A stretch of DNA of 64,000 bases from Albula goreensis (Eukaryota; Chordata; Actinopteri; Albuliformes; Albulidae). The stretch is from positions 3,037,501 to 3,101,500 of the forward strand of contig CM040748.1 in NCBI GenBank assembly GCA_022829145.1. Reading direction: 5' to 3'. Position numbers and translations under genes: made by a program. Under the pieces are notes generated by a model. The model saw only the letters and a list, made by a program, of their open reading frames with translations. It had not been told where the DNA came from and searched no databases. Positions within the stretch are counted from its first letter, which is position 1. Each line of letters starts with the position of its first letter. Below, piece by piece: positions 53,331 through 64,000 of this stretch.

Positions 53331-56300
53331 CACGTTGCCTATGAATTTAATATTTCACTATTAATAATAAAATTATTCACAAATATTTTCAGTATTATCA
53401 CTACGAGGTGATCGGCCTTCTTTTTTGTCTTTATGTTGTGATGATATTTTTAAATGGATTCTTCATTCGTGACTTGCGGTGTAATTGTCTCAGGTGCCCA
53501 GCCCCCCCCCCCCCCCCCCTCCCCCGGCTGGAAATAATTTTCGACTTGACCTGGCAGCCGTTAAAAAAAAATCAGTCGTTCCAGGGAGCACGTGTGCAGA
53601 AGGCCATTATTGTCCATTACTCTGAAACGCTCTCAATAAGAGCCATGGAGGTGGACTTTGAAACAGCTTCAGAGTCCCTCCTAGGGAGTGAGTCTGTGTT
53701 TGAGGAGGTGGTGGCGTTGGCGGGGGGATGGGGGGTGTCGTGGGCTGGGGATTCATACATGTTGCTTCCATGTCGCCGAGAAACCCTGAATCCCAAGGGT
53801 TTTAGCTTTTCGAGTTCCCCCCTCGAGCAGAAGACCAGAATACCTCACATCTTACACTAAAATGCTCTGTGACATGTTTTATACTGATAGATTATGAAAA
53901 GAATGGAAAGTCTGACACTCTGGAAAGTCAGAAACTCTGACACAAATACTACTGATATGATAACTCCTCGTCATACCTATGACGTGCATATAGAACTCAG
54001 AGTACATGAGGGAATTACTTTCAGGTCGACTGCTACATACGGCTCCGGATCTCTACCTGTTCAGGTAACAAACACCTGCACAGTGTGGGAATTCCTTTCA
54101 GGTTGAGTGTTACGAACGGTTCCAGATCTCTACCTGTTTAGGTAAAGAACACCTGCACAGTGTGGGAATTCCTTTCAGGTTGACTGCTACAAACAGCTCC
54201 GGATCGCTAGCTGTTCAGGTGAAGAACACCTGCATGGAGTCTCCTGAGCTCTGTTGTTTCTAGCATCCTAAACTCATTACACTAATTAGTGTAGAAATTA
54301 GTGCCCCACCAGGAATAAGAAGAAATGTCCTGCATAAATATGAATGATGATAATATATAAAATATTCATGCTTCCCATTCCAGCAGCTCTAAGAAGCTAC
54401 GCTGGAATGGATGGTTGATAATATTATGTATTGTAATATGCTATAATAGTATATCGCACACGTAACTGTGCTCCCTCTCTCTGAGGAGGTATAAAAACAC
54501 TCACACGATCACAACGACTTCTTAAATCTTGTAAGTGGCACTATATATAATAGTCTTTGTCTCTGAGGCGTGAGCTCAGGGTGGAACCCTCTCAAAATTC
54601 ATTAAATGTGTTTCCTCCACAATAGAGCACTTTATATTCTTCATGCTTTTATTCTTCTCTGATGTACTTATTATTTTTTAAATTGTCTTGTGAGCTTACA
54701 CGTCTTAATAAAAACGCATCTTCTCTAATAAGTGCTGGCTCTTTTATTGTGCTACGCGGCCTGTGGTGTGTAAATTTAATTGCGCTTTAGTCGAAATGGA
54801 ATCTGATTGTTTAAGATAAGCCTTCGGTGGCTAAGGTCAGTTAAGCGCTGTGATTTAAGTGGATTTAAAATGTGGCAGAGGGCTGTGGTGCAGTCATTCG
54901 GATGTGCCCAGGTTGACATGCAGAGTGCTGTAGAGTTTGAACTCTGGCTGTCTGCAGTTCTGTGAAGGACAGCGCTCTGTGTCCCCCTGGCTGGGGACTG
55001 AGAGACTGCCTGCCTGTTTGCTGAGACCAGCGCCAGAAAGGGCCACACTGCCATCCAGCCTCCGGGTAAGGTAAAGATTATCTCTGAGTCAACTTAACTT
55101 TGCAACACAATAACACTCAACCCTTTTTTTCTCATTTTCCATCAGGTTTTTAAACATTGTGAACTATGCTAAAGTTTTCTTCGTTTTCAGCAGTGAAGCA
55201 GCAGTTAGGTATATTCATTAAAGCTTTCTTGAAAAGCATGGTACGGTTACTGGGGTACTCAACAACAAAATATTTCTAGCTTTTTTCGCATTGGCTTATG
55301 GGAGTACATAGTGTAAACTCTGAAATTGTTTAAATGTGTACAGACATTATCATATGTATGACATGTATCTGTGTGTGTCTGTGTGTGTGTCGTTTCATGA
55401 AATGAATACCGTCCTGAATTCAGAGTAACAGCAATGACGCACTATTGGCTAATAAAGGACTTGTGAGTCTAATTCACCCCTCCAGTGCTGAGTGGCCCCA
55501 AACAGAGAAACCTTATCAGGGGCCCCTCTCACCCTCCCCCCTGTCATTTCACTTTTCAATTACAGCCGTCTACTTCTTCAAATGACAAAATTGCACATAA
55601 TTAATGAAAGCTCGTTAAATTTGCCATTTGCCGATTGGTCTCTGGGATGATGAAGTTATCCAAAGTCTGTACCGTGGGTGACTGTACAGACCTTTGCTGT
55701 TAAGTGATACTTCAGTATTTCATAAATAATACCTCATTACTCTAATTCATTTATCCCTCTCTAAAAAGTTTTATCCTTTCTTTCCAGTAGAAAGGCTTTA
55801 CATCAGCTGCTAATGACCGAGTGTAATTAGTCATTCTGAATGAAATGAAGCATTAAGCTTTTAGGGTAAAAACAAAAGAAAAGACTTCGCTGAAAATCAA
55901 AGCCCCAACGCGATGAGCAGAACAGCTGTTCGCTGCTTTCTTGCCAATGAGATATAAGTTTTTTTCAGGCATCTTTACTTTGAGTATGGTCACATGGCCT
56001 TCAAAGAGTGTAACAGTAGGTATGTGAGCATTAGTTTGATTTCCATGTAAAAGTAGAGAGTTAAAAATCACATCTCCTGTTCTTTGGGTCTTGATTCAGG
56101 GCATGTGACGTGTGGCCGGTAGGAAGGGGCGGAGTTTCAGTGAACAGAGCTCTAGTTCCTGTTTTTTCCCCAAGGCAGGTTCATCCAAAATTGTCATTCA
56201 CATGTTTAGAGTCCTGAAGCGCTACTTCTTGAAAAGGGCGTGGTCAAAGGGGCAAAAGGACATTTTGATATTTGTTGCCCAAAGAAAGAATTTTTCAAAT

Positions 56301-56540
56301 ATTTTTAAATGAATCCTCACAAGTACTACATACATTCTCACCAGCAGGTAAAACATATTAGGTAAAACTTATGATAAGCTTTCGCCTCCCTGCCCATCAT
56401 TTAAATCTTTCCTACAGTATGTTTTCATGATAACCAGTTTGTTCCTTGGCTATATGAAAAATGTATGTAATTAAGAGAGATGAGTTAATGAGGAGGTAAA
56501 CTGCAAAGATGTAGCATATGCTTTATGTATTCATTAAAGG
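53331..56540. other. gene-free stretch with C-run and minisatellite
   Basis: C-run at 53504-53519 and the 77-bp minisatellite at 54011-54241. The open frame at 53408-53860 has no family motif and runs across the C homopolymer, so I do not call it a gene. Nothing is seen in 54250-56540. Confidence 0.6.
54011..54241. repeat. 77-bp minisatellite, three copies
   Basis: Units begin GGAATT at 54011, 54088 and 54165, spaced exactly 77 bases, with about 85-90% identity judged by eye. Each unit contains TCAGGT, the inverted pair ACCTG-TT-CAGGT (variant in copies 2 and 3), and AACACCTGCA, so several CAGGTG/CACCTG E-boxes recur per unit. Confidence 0.9.
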
Positions 56541-56734
56541 GAGGGATAAGGTGCTTGACTGGGACCTGGAAAGTTGGTGGTTCAAGCCCTAGTGAAGCCA
56601 CAGTGAGGTCAGTGCAGCTGTTGGGCCCTTGAGCAAGGCCCCTAACCTCCCATTGGGGTTAGGGGATTGGCCCTTAGTTAGTCTAATCAACTGGCTTTGC
56701 ATGAAAGTGTCAGCGAAATAACTGTAATGTAATG
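56541..56734 (+). mobile_element. tRNA-derived SINE
   Basis: Pol III B-box-like GGTTCAAGCCC at 56579-56589, followed by CTGTTGGGCCCTTGAGCAAG (56618-56637) and GCCCCTAACC. It ends with a GAAAGTGTCAGCGAAATAAC...TGTAATGTAATG tail typical of fish SINEs that borrow a LINE 3' end. Diverged; not active. Confidence 0.65.
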
Positions 56735-56993
56735 CACGCTCCACTGGGATTTAAACTGGCAAGCCCCAGTCGGCCATCTTGAGACAGCATCCAGCAATCC
56801 ACAGACAGGATGCTGAGGCACACTTATGCTGCTATCAGGTTCCCAGACACGTCCCTCCGACACGCGATGCGTAAAAGCTGACAGTCGCCAGCTCGCTGCC
56901 TCCCCCAGCGTGTTTTAGCCTGGTGCAGCACGTCCCAGGCGTGTCAGAATACGGCACCTGCCGCCGACCATGTTTACCGTGGCAGGAGACACC

Positions 56994-57040
56994 GTTACCG
57001 CGGGAACATACAAGGGCAGGGTCACCGTTACCATGGGAAC
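56994..57040. promoter_or_regulatory. paired RFX-like near-palindromes in a 33-bp repeat
   Basis: GTTACCGCGGGAAC (56994-57007) and GTTACCATGGGAAC (57027-57040) are 33 bases apart within a duplicated 33-bp unit. Each is one base from a full X-box (GTTACCATGGTAAC). Confidence 0.35.
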
Positions 57041-57220
57041 ATATAGCAGCAGGGTTATATGAAGTGTCTGTGCAAAGTATGGCAGACTTGGCATTCAGCT
57101 CCTGGATTCTATGTGACTAATATTTTACCCAATCAGAATTAATTAACAGAGCCCAAGAGTGCCCACATTAGAATAGAGGTCCGGAGTAAAAAAAAAGTCC
57201 TTGTTAAAATACAGATGCAA

Positions 57221-57250
57221 CTCTCTCTCTCCCTCTCTCTCTCTCTCTCT
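57221..57250. repeat. (CT)n microsatellite
   Basis: CT dinucleotide run with one CC interruption. Confidence 0.9.
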
Positions 57251-57678
57251 GGCAGGCCTTTTTATTCATGCAACCCCTCTAAATTAATTTAGTTCTCCTC
57301 CTGCTTTTTGAGGGTCATTGTCGTCAATAGACCCGGGGGTAGGCGAAAAGTCTGCTTCATCTCTGGTAGCACAAGCTTTAGCTCTGTTTAATTAAAGGTT
57401 TCGGTACACTGCTTTCATTGTCAAACATGCAGACTTTTCCACAGCTAAAATATGTAAAGAACGGTCCGCCTTCTCTCGCTGGTGCACACATAGTCTGATT
57501 TAATGCATCAGAGCTAAATCCATCATTTGCATCTACATGCGCTAGGAATACCGATGTCAAACACTCTCCTTTATTTGATTAAGTTTAATTTCAGGGTTGG
57601 GATTGAGCTCCATGACACTATCTCGCTCGTATACTCAATTATTGAAAGGGAGAGAACGGAAATCACATACTTATCCCC

Positions 57679-57708
57679 CTCTCTCTCTCTCTCTCTCTCT
57701 CTCCCTCT
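57679..57708. repeat. (CT)n microsatellite
   Basis: Second CT run, 430 bases after the first. Confidence 0.9.
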
Positions 57709-60295
57709 GAAATACTTAATCATGACTTTTCAGAGGGCTTTTTAAAATTAAAGGGTGAATCCGCTCTTGGAAATGTACTGACACAAATTTTCTAACCATG
57801 ATGCATCTGCAGCACTGCTTTTAACCTCACTTCCTCTTTCACTACAGAAAGTGCAAGAATACTGCTTTGTGATTGGCTGTTCAGTGACTCAGGTAGCGGA
57901 GGGCATTACAGCTCCCTTCAGGAACTCAGACACTGTGAATCAGTCTGCTTAAAAGACTGGTTCACTGATTTGTTTACCGATTCATTCAGTACTCATGAAT
58001 GAGTGCTAAAAACTCACAGGACTTTGCCAGCCTGAAGTGACAGTGTGGATGTTTCATGTTCACTATTTTATAAGTGAAATTATTTATCATTTGAAATTAT
58101 ATATATGGGAAGGCAGGAAAAGATGCAAATTTGATGCCAGCAGCAGTGACTGACGATATTGCTAAGAAATATCATATGAACCTGAGGCCTGCCCACGTCT
58201 AACTGCTACAGCTCAGCACATATGGTCGGTCGTACTTGGACGGGATATTGCGCATAGACAACTAATCAATGACTTTCCATGGCCTTGTTTGTGGTTGAGA
58301 GAAGAAATCCTAATTACACTTACAAGAGGCCTTATTCCACTCCCTCTCCTGTGTGTGACTCTGTGCTTTGCTGCAGATGCTCAGTATGAGAATGAATAGC
58401 TCTGATGTATGCGCTGTGATCATCCCCTCGGCCTTATGTGTGATGGAGGCAGGGTTTAAACAGCACAGGCCTCTGAACTGAGACCGAGAGCAGCTGAAGG
58501 TCAGATGAGTGGAGCTTAGGGTCCCTTCAGGGGAGACCGTTCCCATCCGGTGAGCTGGTCTGTAATTACCGAGCGCGCGCGCTTTCTCCCTCCTCTGACT
58601 GCAAATGCCAGGTCATGGAGATGAGATAGAGTAATCAGGAGGCAATCAGCTCGCCTCTGTGATGTCTGCCACCTGATATGGATTGATATGAACTTTGATG
58701 ATGCAAAAATATGAGTCCAGGACATGTGCATGTTTAAATACACACATGAGTTAAATCCTTTATTCGCTTATTTATGTACAGCTAAAGCTAGTATCTGAAC
58801 GTAACACTCAGTGAGTGTACTGTCTGTATGACGCGCTCACACGCGTTACGCATGACAGCTGATCACTCTTTGTGTGTGCGTAGCCATGGTCACCAGGCTT
58901 GAGTTAGTGTATGCATAAAGCTTTCATAACAGGTCAGCTGACAATAAAAAAAAGTAAGTTTAACCACAGCGTGTGTGACATTTAAACTGTGATTGCAGCA
59001 CACAGAATAAACATAATGTGTTTGCTCGAAAGCATCAGAATCAGAGAAAAACAAAAAACTGCAAACACAGAGTGTTTTATTATTCAGCCCATTGCTATTA
59101 ACGGTCTGCTTCTTTAATTCCCCGTCTCTAGATTAGAATTTATTACTGTTGTGTTCTTATTGACTTTTCAGATTCGGCCACTTGACCCCGATAATTAGAA
59201 AAATAAAAACATGGCCACGCATCTGCGGTTTGTTTATTGAGAGGGGGTGTGTCTGCCTGCTGTAGTCAGTGTGCACCAATAGCCTGCGACTTATGTTTTT
59301 TTCACCTAATTAAGCTGGTCTGCTTCATTTTTCTGTGGGTAATGCATCTGTGCCATTTGTTGAGCAGCCTGCATTTCCACCATTTTGATTTCCCTGGCTA
59401 TATTGCTTTCCACTTTTTTAAAACTGGGATCAGAGGTCCATGCCAATGACACCCTCACTGTGTTTGCCTCACTACTCGTTGACATGTGATTTTTGTGTTT
59501 CTGAGCAGGTGACTTCAGAAAATGAGGATTCAGAGGTTACCTGTGCGGTGATAGTGTCACGCTTCCACAGGCTCATCCATGGGTACCTGGCGTTTTGGTC
59601 GTCTGTTGTCCATCGGTTGTAGTAACATATAATCACACCATGTCATAAATAAACTCTCTAAACTCTTGTTGCCTCTCTCAGGCTGTTGCTCTGGCCCCAG
59701 GAGGTGAGAGCACAACTCTGTGGAGAACACAGCTGTCTTCAATTCAATAACATTTGAATCAAGTCTCTTTGAACTCTCATATGGCATGCCTTTCAGAATA
59801 ACTGATTGAATAATTGATTAAAGAATAAGATTTGAAAGAATTCATTTGTGAGCAGTTTTGTACAAGTAAGGAGATTATCCTACAGACTAAACAAATAAAG
59901 TTTCATTCCCACCTCAGCGTGAACTAAAATGGCTGTAGAGCACAGTGTATAGCACTGCCGTTTCATTCTGCTTATTTATGTCTATCTGTTTTAGGCTCTG
60001 TTATCTTCTTCAGCTGGAGAGCACAACAATGTCCAAATCAGAAAAAAATACAATTAAATGTCCATCTTGTTCTGTAAGGCAATTAAAGGATCTAGTACTG
60101 AGTTCAACTGCAGAAAGATCTACACGTGTTCATCATTGCCAGTAACTCCTTTCACCATACTGCCAATGTACAGACCATTCAGAACATCCATTCAACTATT
60201 TATAACATCATAAAATGTGCAGACCCAAAATATTTTACCATCCCAGCATATAGTCTGGTGGTTTGTAAATGTAATAAGTAATGGGCTGCTTGATA
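57709..60295. other. gene-free stretch
   Basis: AT-rich with a small GCGCGCGC patch near 58570-58581. Short open frames on both strands lack family motifs and splice context. Confidence 0.6.
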
Positions 60296-60505
60296 TAACA
60301 TTACTGTAAGCCCCTCTGCAGACATTTATACAGAATGACTTGCACATCTTGCATTTTTACACACTATCACTCAAACAGCTGGATATTTCCTGAAGCAATG
60401 CAGGGGAAGTATCTTACTCCAGGGAACAATAGCGGTGCACTGTCTGGGATTCAAACCTGCAACCGCAAGCCCAGCGCCGTTACCTTACCAGAGCCCCTTT
60501 GTTAC
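60296..60505 (-). mobile_element. tRNA-derived SINE, minus orientation
   Basis: On the - strand GGTTTGAATCCC (60458-60447) is a B-box. The body contains CTTCAGGAAATATCCAGCTG (60395-60376) and the 3' end reads TGCAAGTCATTCTGTATAAA and TGTCTGCAGAGGGGCTTA, the 'GTCGCTCTGGATAAGAGCGTCTGC'-type tail of a widespread fish SINE (from memory). Confidence 0.65.
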
Positions 60506-63500
60506 ATCACAGCTGTCTTGCATCATTATTCCGAGGTAGAATTCCCATTCCTCTCTTCCTCGGTTGCAAAGGATTTCCCACAGAGCAAAACGAACAGACA
60601 GCTATATATGTGGTAAGTTGTCAAGTTTCTGTCCTACCTATTTAACATGTACAACAGTATAACTCTGCACCCTCCATAAAAACGAAAGGTGCATTGCGCA
60701 TTTAAATCCATGACCCTTGAAGTCTATTACGTCGTTAAACATATATATGATTTTAAGAGTCAATTCCCTTTGGAGACTGTGCTGTAAAAATGAAGAGGAT
60801 GCTGATTTCACACAGGTCAAGCATATTAGTCATACAATAATACGGTTCTAACTGGACCAGTTCATGAGTCTAATACCATGCAATCTCACTTCAGTATGTG
60901 ACACACTAACATATTCTTTGGAGAGATCCTTTTCTCTGTAAAATACATGACAAGACACATGAAGATGAGTGGATTTAAAATATGCCATGAGTAACGCTGT
61001 GTTTTGTGTTTGGACTGTTTCAAGACACACCAGTAACATGTAAAAAAAGGCACATTTTGGTGAACGAATAAATGTTGGATATATGGGTTTCCACTGACTC
61101 TAGACTGTAAATAATATTGTGTAACAGCATGTTCTGCAAATAGTGATGTATACCCAACATGCACTGCACACCTGGTATGGCCTGGTACGTCTTATATTAC
61201 AGTTTTACAGGTTTTCTGCTGGGAATAAAGAAGCATTCGGTCATAATCTCTGCTTTTCTGCACCTGCTGAGGAATATACCTCATCTCATCTATTGGCGAA
61301 GTTTTATTTAATATTCATTTATGAGAAGGCCAGGAATTTCTCCCCTGAATGATTGGTGATTACGAAAACATATATGCAAATCCATAGTAATTATAAATTA
61401 AAATAATAAATCAATGAGAGCAATGCTATTTTTATGGATACTGAATAAAGAGGAACACCTGGCTACAGGAACTCCATGGATTTATCAGTGTAGGAACTTT
61501 CAAAGTCATGCATACTGTGTCAGCCCCCGCAAATATAGTGTCTCTGGATCCCATTGAAACAAAACTAAACAAATAGTTATTTCTACAATTAGATGTATTT
61601 AAACTTAAAATTAACACAAATTAATAAAGCAAATACATGTTTTACAGTATTCACGGAATCTTTTTTTGTTTCTTTTTTTGATGCAAGAAAAAGCATTCTA
61701 TGAGTGTGTTTCTGCCAGTATTTGGTAGCCTTTTGGATACTGCTGATAACTACACTTGTAAAAGATGACTTTCTTACCTGCATCACCTGTTCCATGTGCT
61801 AGTGGAATGGTGTCTAGGGAACCCAGAAAGGTGCCGACCTAAATAATTCAGGATGCAACAGACCAGCTGTATATCCCAGTTTGTGAAGGATTACATTGTA
61901 ATATTTCAGTATTTCTCTTGTTGGAGTTTGTTCATAACAAATTTTGGGAGAGGCAACCTTCAGACAACCCTTCACTCAAACACCAGTATCCATCCAATCC
62001 GGTTGTCTACACAGGTATTAATGTGCCACGTACCTGTCTGTTTCCAGCATCCCTCCCCCTCCCCATCTCCACCTTCAAGTCTACTTCCCTTTCTTCGGTT
62101 TTTTTGTCACCCTCTTTTAATAGGTAAAAGGAAGGGGGGTCACTGCATCCTAAAAAATAGTGAGGCATCACACTGCCCCCCCTGGTGTCCAAGCCCAAGA
62201 TCAATGTTCCTACCAGTATACAACTCACTCCATCATCATAAACTCCTTCCAAATGCATTCATGTTGTCTGAAGGTTCATTATCCTGAACAATATTTTAGC
62301 ATTTGTATTGAAAGTTCACCATCTATGAGAAATATAAAAAGGGTTCAAGAAGTTTGGAGTCTGAGCTGACATGAATGCGACTGCTGCTCATGTTGAAGCA
62401 CTTCTTGTTGGACTATAAATGGTGCAGAATCAGTCATCAACGATGAAATCAAACAATGACAATGTTATGCTAATTTTTCTGAAAGTGTGCATTGAGAAAT
62501 CTACAATAGGAAGTGGTAAACAAGTCATTCTAGAGTATTACAGAAAAAAAAACTGTGTATTGAGGAAGAAGTGGTGGTGATGTGTTTGCAAATTGTTTGA
62601 GAACAGCACATTTTCAGAAATTTATTTCAGAATTGTGAAGCATATTTTGACAAGTGACAAACTATGTGACCACACATTGATACATAAAATTTCACATCAG
62701 CAAACAGCCCGATGATCAGGAGGTATTAATGCTGATTCATTGTCTCTTTGCGATTCGGCCATAACTATATGCAAAGAGGAGGAAAGCCACTAAATCTGAA
62801 CAATTATGATGCAAAACAGAGAGGGCGGTAAAGTAAAGCCATGAACAGGAAAATGCCTTATTGCTGTGATTCTCAGGTTTTTGCTCTTCGGCCCCCTGTT
62901 AATGGCTGTTTGTATCAGTTGCATCCTTTGAATTATAACAAGCTTAATTTCTTAATTAATTTCTCTTAATTAGACATATTCAGTGTGGTGAGGAATGATT
63001 CATACTCCTATGCCACATTCTGTCAGTCTCAGGCCCATATTTCATACCCCAGGGCAGGCAAGCTATCATTCAGGTAAAGGAAAGCTTTCACTCTCTTATT
63101 GCACTCTAAGACAAATGGATTCTTACAGAGAGGACACATTTCTAATTGATTAAATTACACATAGACAGGTGGATCGGTGGAGTCCTAATTAGTGAAAGTG
63201 AGCACACCTGCTCTCTCAAACTAAACCTTTTAATAGCCTATGTGGAACTCATGAGGGAAGAAAACGGCAACAATCCAAACCTGCATTGTGCTACTATCAA
63301 TTCATCAGAAAAAAAGTGACGTAGATCTTTGATACCTGTGATCTTAATTTATCAAGTGATTGGCAGAAACACAAATCTGGAAACACAAGGAGGCCCCAGG
63401 ACCTAACCAGAGACCCACCGCCCTGTGGGGTATTTATTGGATGTTATCTACTACTAATGTGAATCGTTGTGGCGATGTTTGTGAATGACCCCCCTTAGGG

Positions 63501-64000
63501 TTTTGACCATTCTGCCACATCCTTTTTCTATTGATTCCAGAACGCACATCGTCTGGGTGCAGTCAAAGCTCCTAGATACAGGTGACAGCCGAAGGACAAT
63601 ATGGCTCCATTTCAAAGCTGATCCAAAACCTGAAACACAGTGCTTCTCTCCCCTGTCCCACACAGTCTTCCATTTGATATGCATCCATGGAACTCATAGT
63701 CCAACTGTCCGTTTTGATGCCAGTATACACCTGTTTTTGGCCAGTCAAACAGCAGTCACCAACTACTAGATGAGTGTTCTGCCTCTGCACCTGTAATAGA
63801 GGGTCCCCTCTGGGAAAAGGTGTAACCTGAGAGATTGATGACCTGGATAATATCGCTCACACGTATCAAGCCTCACTGTAGGACAGTGCGTGGTGTAGTG
63901 TCGTGATGGACTATCCGCTCTCACACGGGTTGATCAGGGTACAGTTGCTTGGATATCCTCCTCTCCCCCTCCTAACTGTGGTTCTCAGCTGTGAAAATTA
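60506..64000. other. gene-free right end of the window
   Basis: AT-rich, with short open frames lacking motifs. A C7 run near 62175-62181 (CTGCCCCCCCTGGTG) resembles a reverse CTCF site but has two extra bases. No exon, RNA gene or mobile element recognised. Confidence 0.55.

Noticed and set aside
53408..53860. 150-codon + strand open frame
   Set aside because: Runs through a C homopolymer, has low-complexity proline and no recognisable motif or splice signals.
62171..62186. Reverse CTCF-like site near the right end
   Set aside because: Seven consecutive G's on the - strand exceed the motif by two bases, so it is not a good match.
1..64000. CRISPR arrays, operons, phage or bacterial defence systems
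   Set aside because: No regularly spaced repeats of that kind and no bacterial gene structure; the window is vertebrate with spliced genes.

Overview
This window reads as vertebrate nuclear DNA, most likely from a ray-finned (teleost) fish. Genes are split by long GT-AG introns, there are no bacterial-style operons, and the introns carry fish-type repeats: a Tc1 transposon fossil, MITEs, tRNA-type SINEs and decayed LINE fragments. I found two protein-coding genes that can be assembled exon by exon with consistent reading phase. They are pitpnc1 on the + strand and enpp7 on the - strand. Almost everything else is intron, UTR, repeat or gene-free flank.

Region 1-40.1 kb is pitpnc1 (phosphatidylinositol transfer protein cytoplasmic 1, RdgB-beta). 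Coding exons are at 1921-1968, 16066-16214, 22502-22590, 23207-23214 (an 8-nt microexon), 24135-24206, 24362-24457, 26621-26775 and 34187-34250. Two alternative last exons follow, at 37577-37659 (short form, 254 aa) and 38334-38599 (long form, 315 aa). The two last exons encode homologous 23-residue segments and look like an exon duplication. Exon 7 has a one-base deficit in a run of five A's, which breaks the reading frame. All splice sites and the downstream coding are intact, so a homopolymer assembly error is more likely than a dead gene.

Region 40.7-48.0 kb is enpp7 (alkaline sphingomyelinase/phospholipase-type ectoenzyme), convergent with pitpnc1. Its five coding exons are at 47915-47663, 43582-43437, 43191-42565, 42113-41885 and 41287-41205 (- strand). 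They give a 445-residue protein with signal peptide, all catalytic and zinc-site residues, and a hydrophobic C-terminus. A TATA box lies 76-85 bases upstream of the start codon. Intron 1 holds a LINE reverse-transcriptase fragment, and the introns on both sides of exon 4 share a duplicated block of about 170-185 bp.

Region 48-64 kb contains no gene I can support. It holds a CpG-rich patch, microsatellites, a 77-bp minisatellite of three copies, two SINE-like repeats, paired RFX-like palindromes and AT-rich stretches that could be conserved non-coding elements.

The two genes both act on membrane lipids, but in different places: pitpnc1 carries phosphatidylinositol and phosphatidic acid in the cytosol, while enpp7 hydrolyses sphingomyelin outside the cell. 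Nothing in the sequence shows they are co-regulated. I found no CRISPR array, operon, defence system or other clearly novel multi-gene system. The most interesting signals are the pitpnc1 microexon, its duplicated alternative termini, the exon 7 frameshift, and a suggestive pattern of CTCF-like motif orientations around the pitpnc1/enpp7 boundary.
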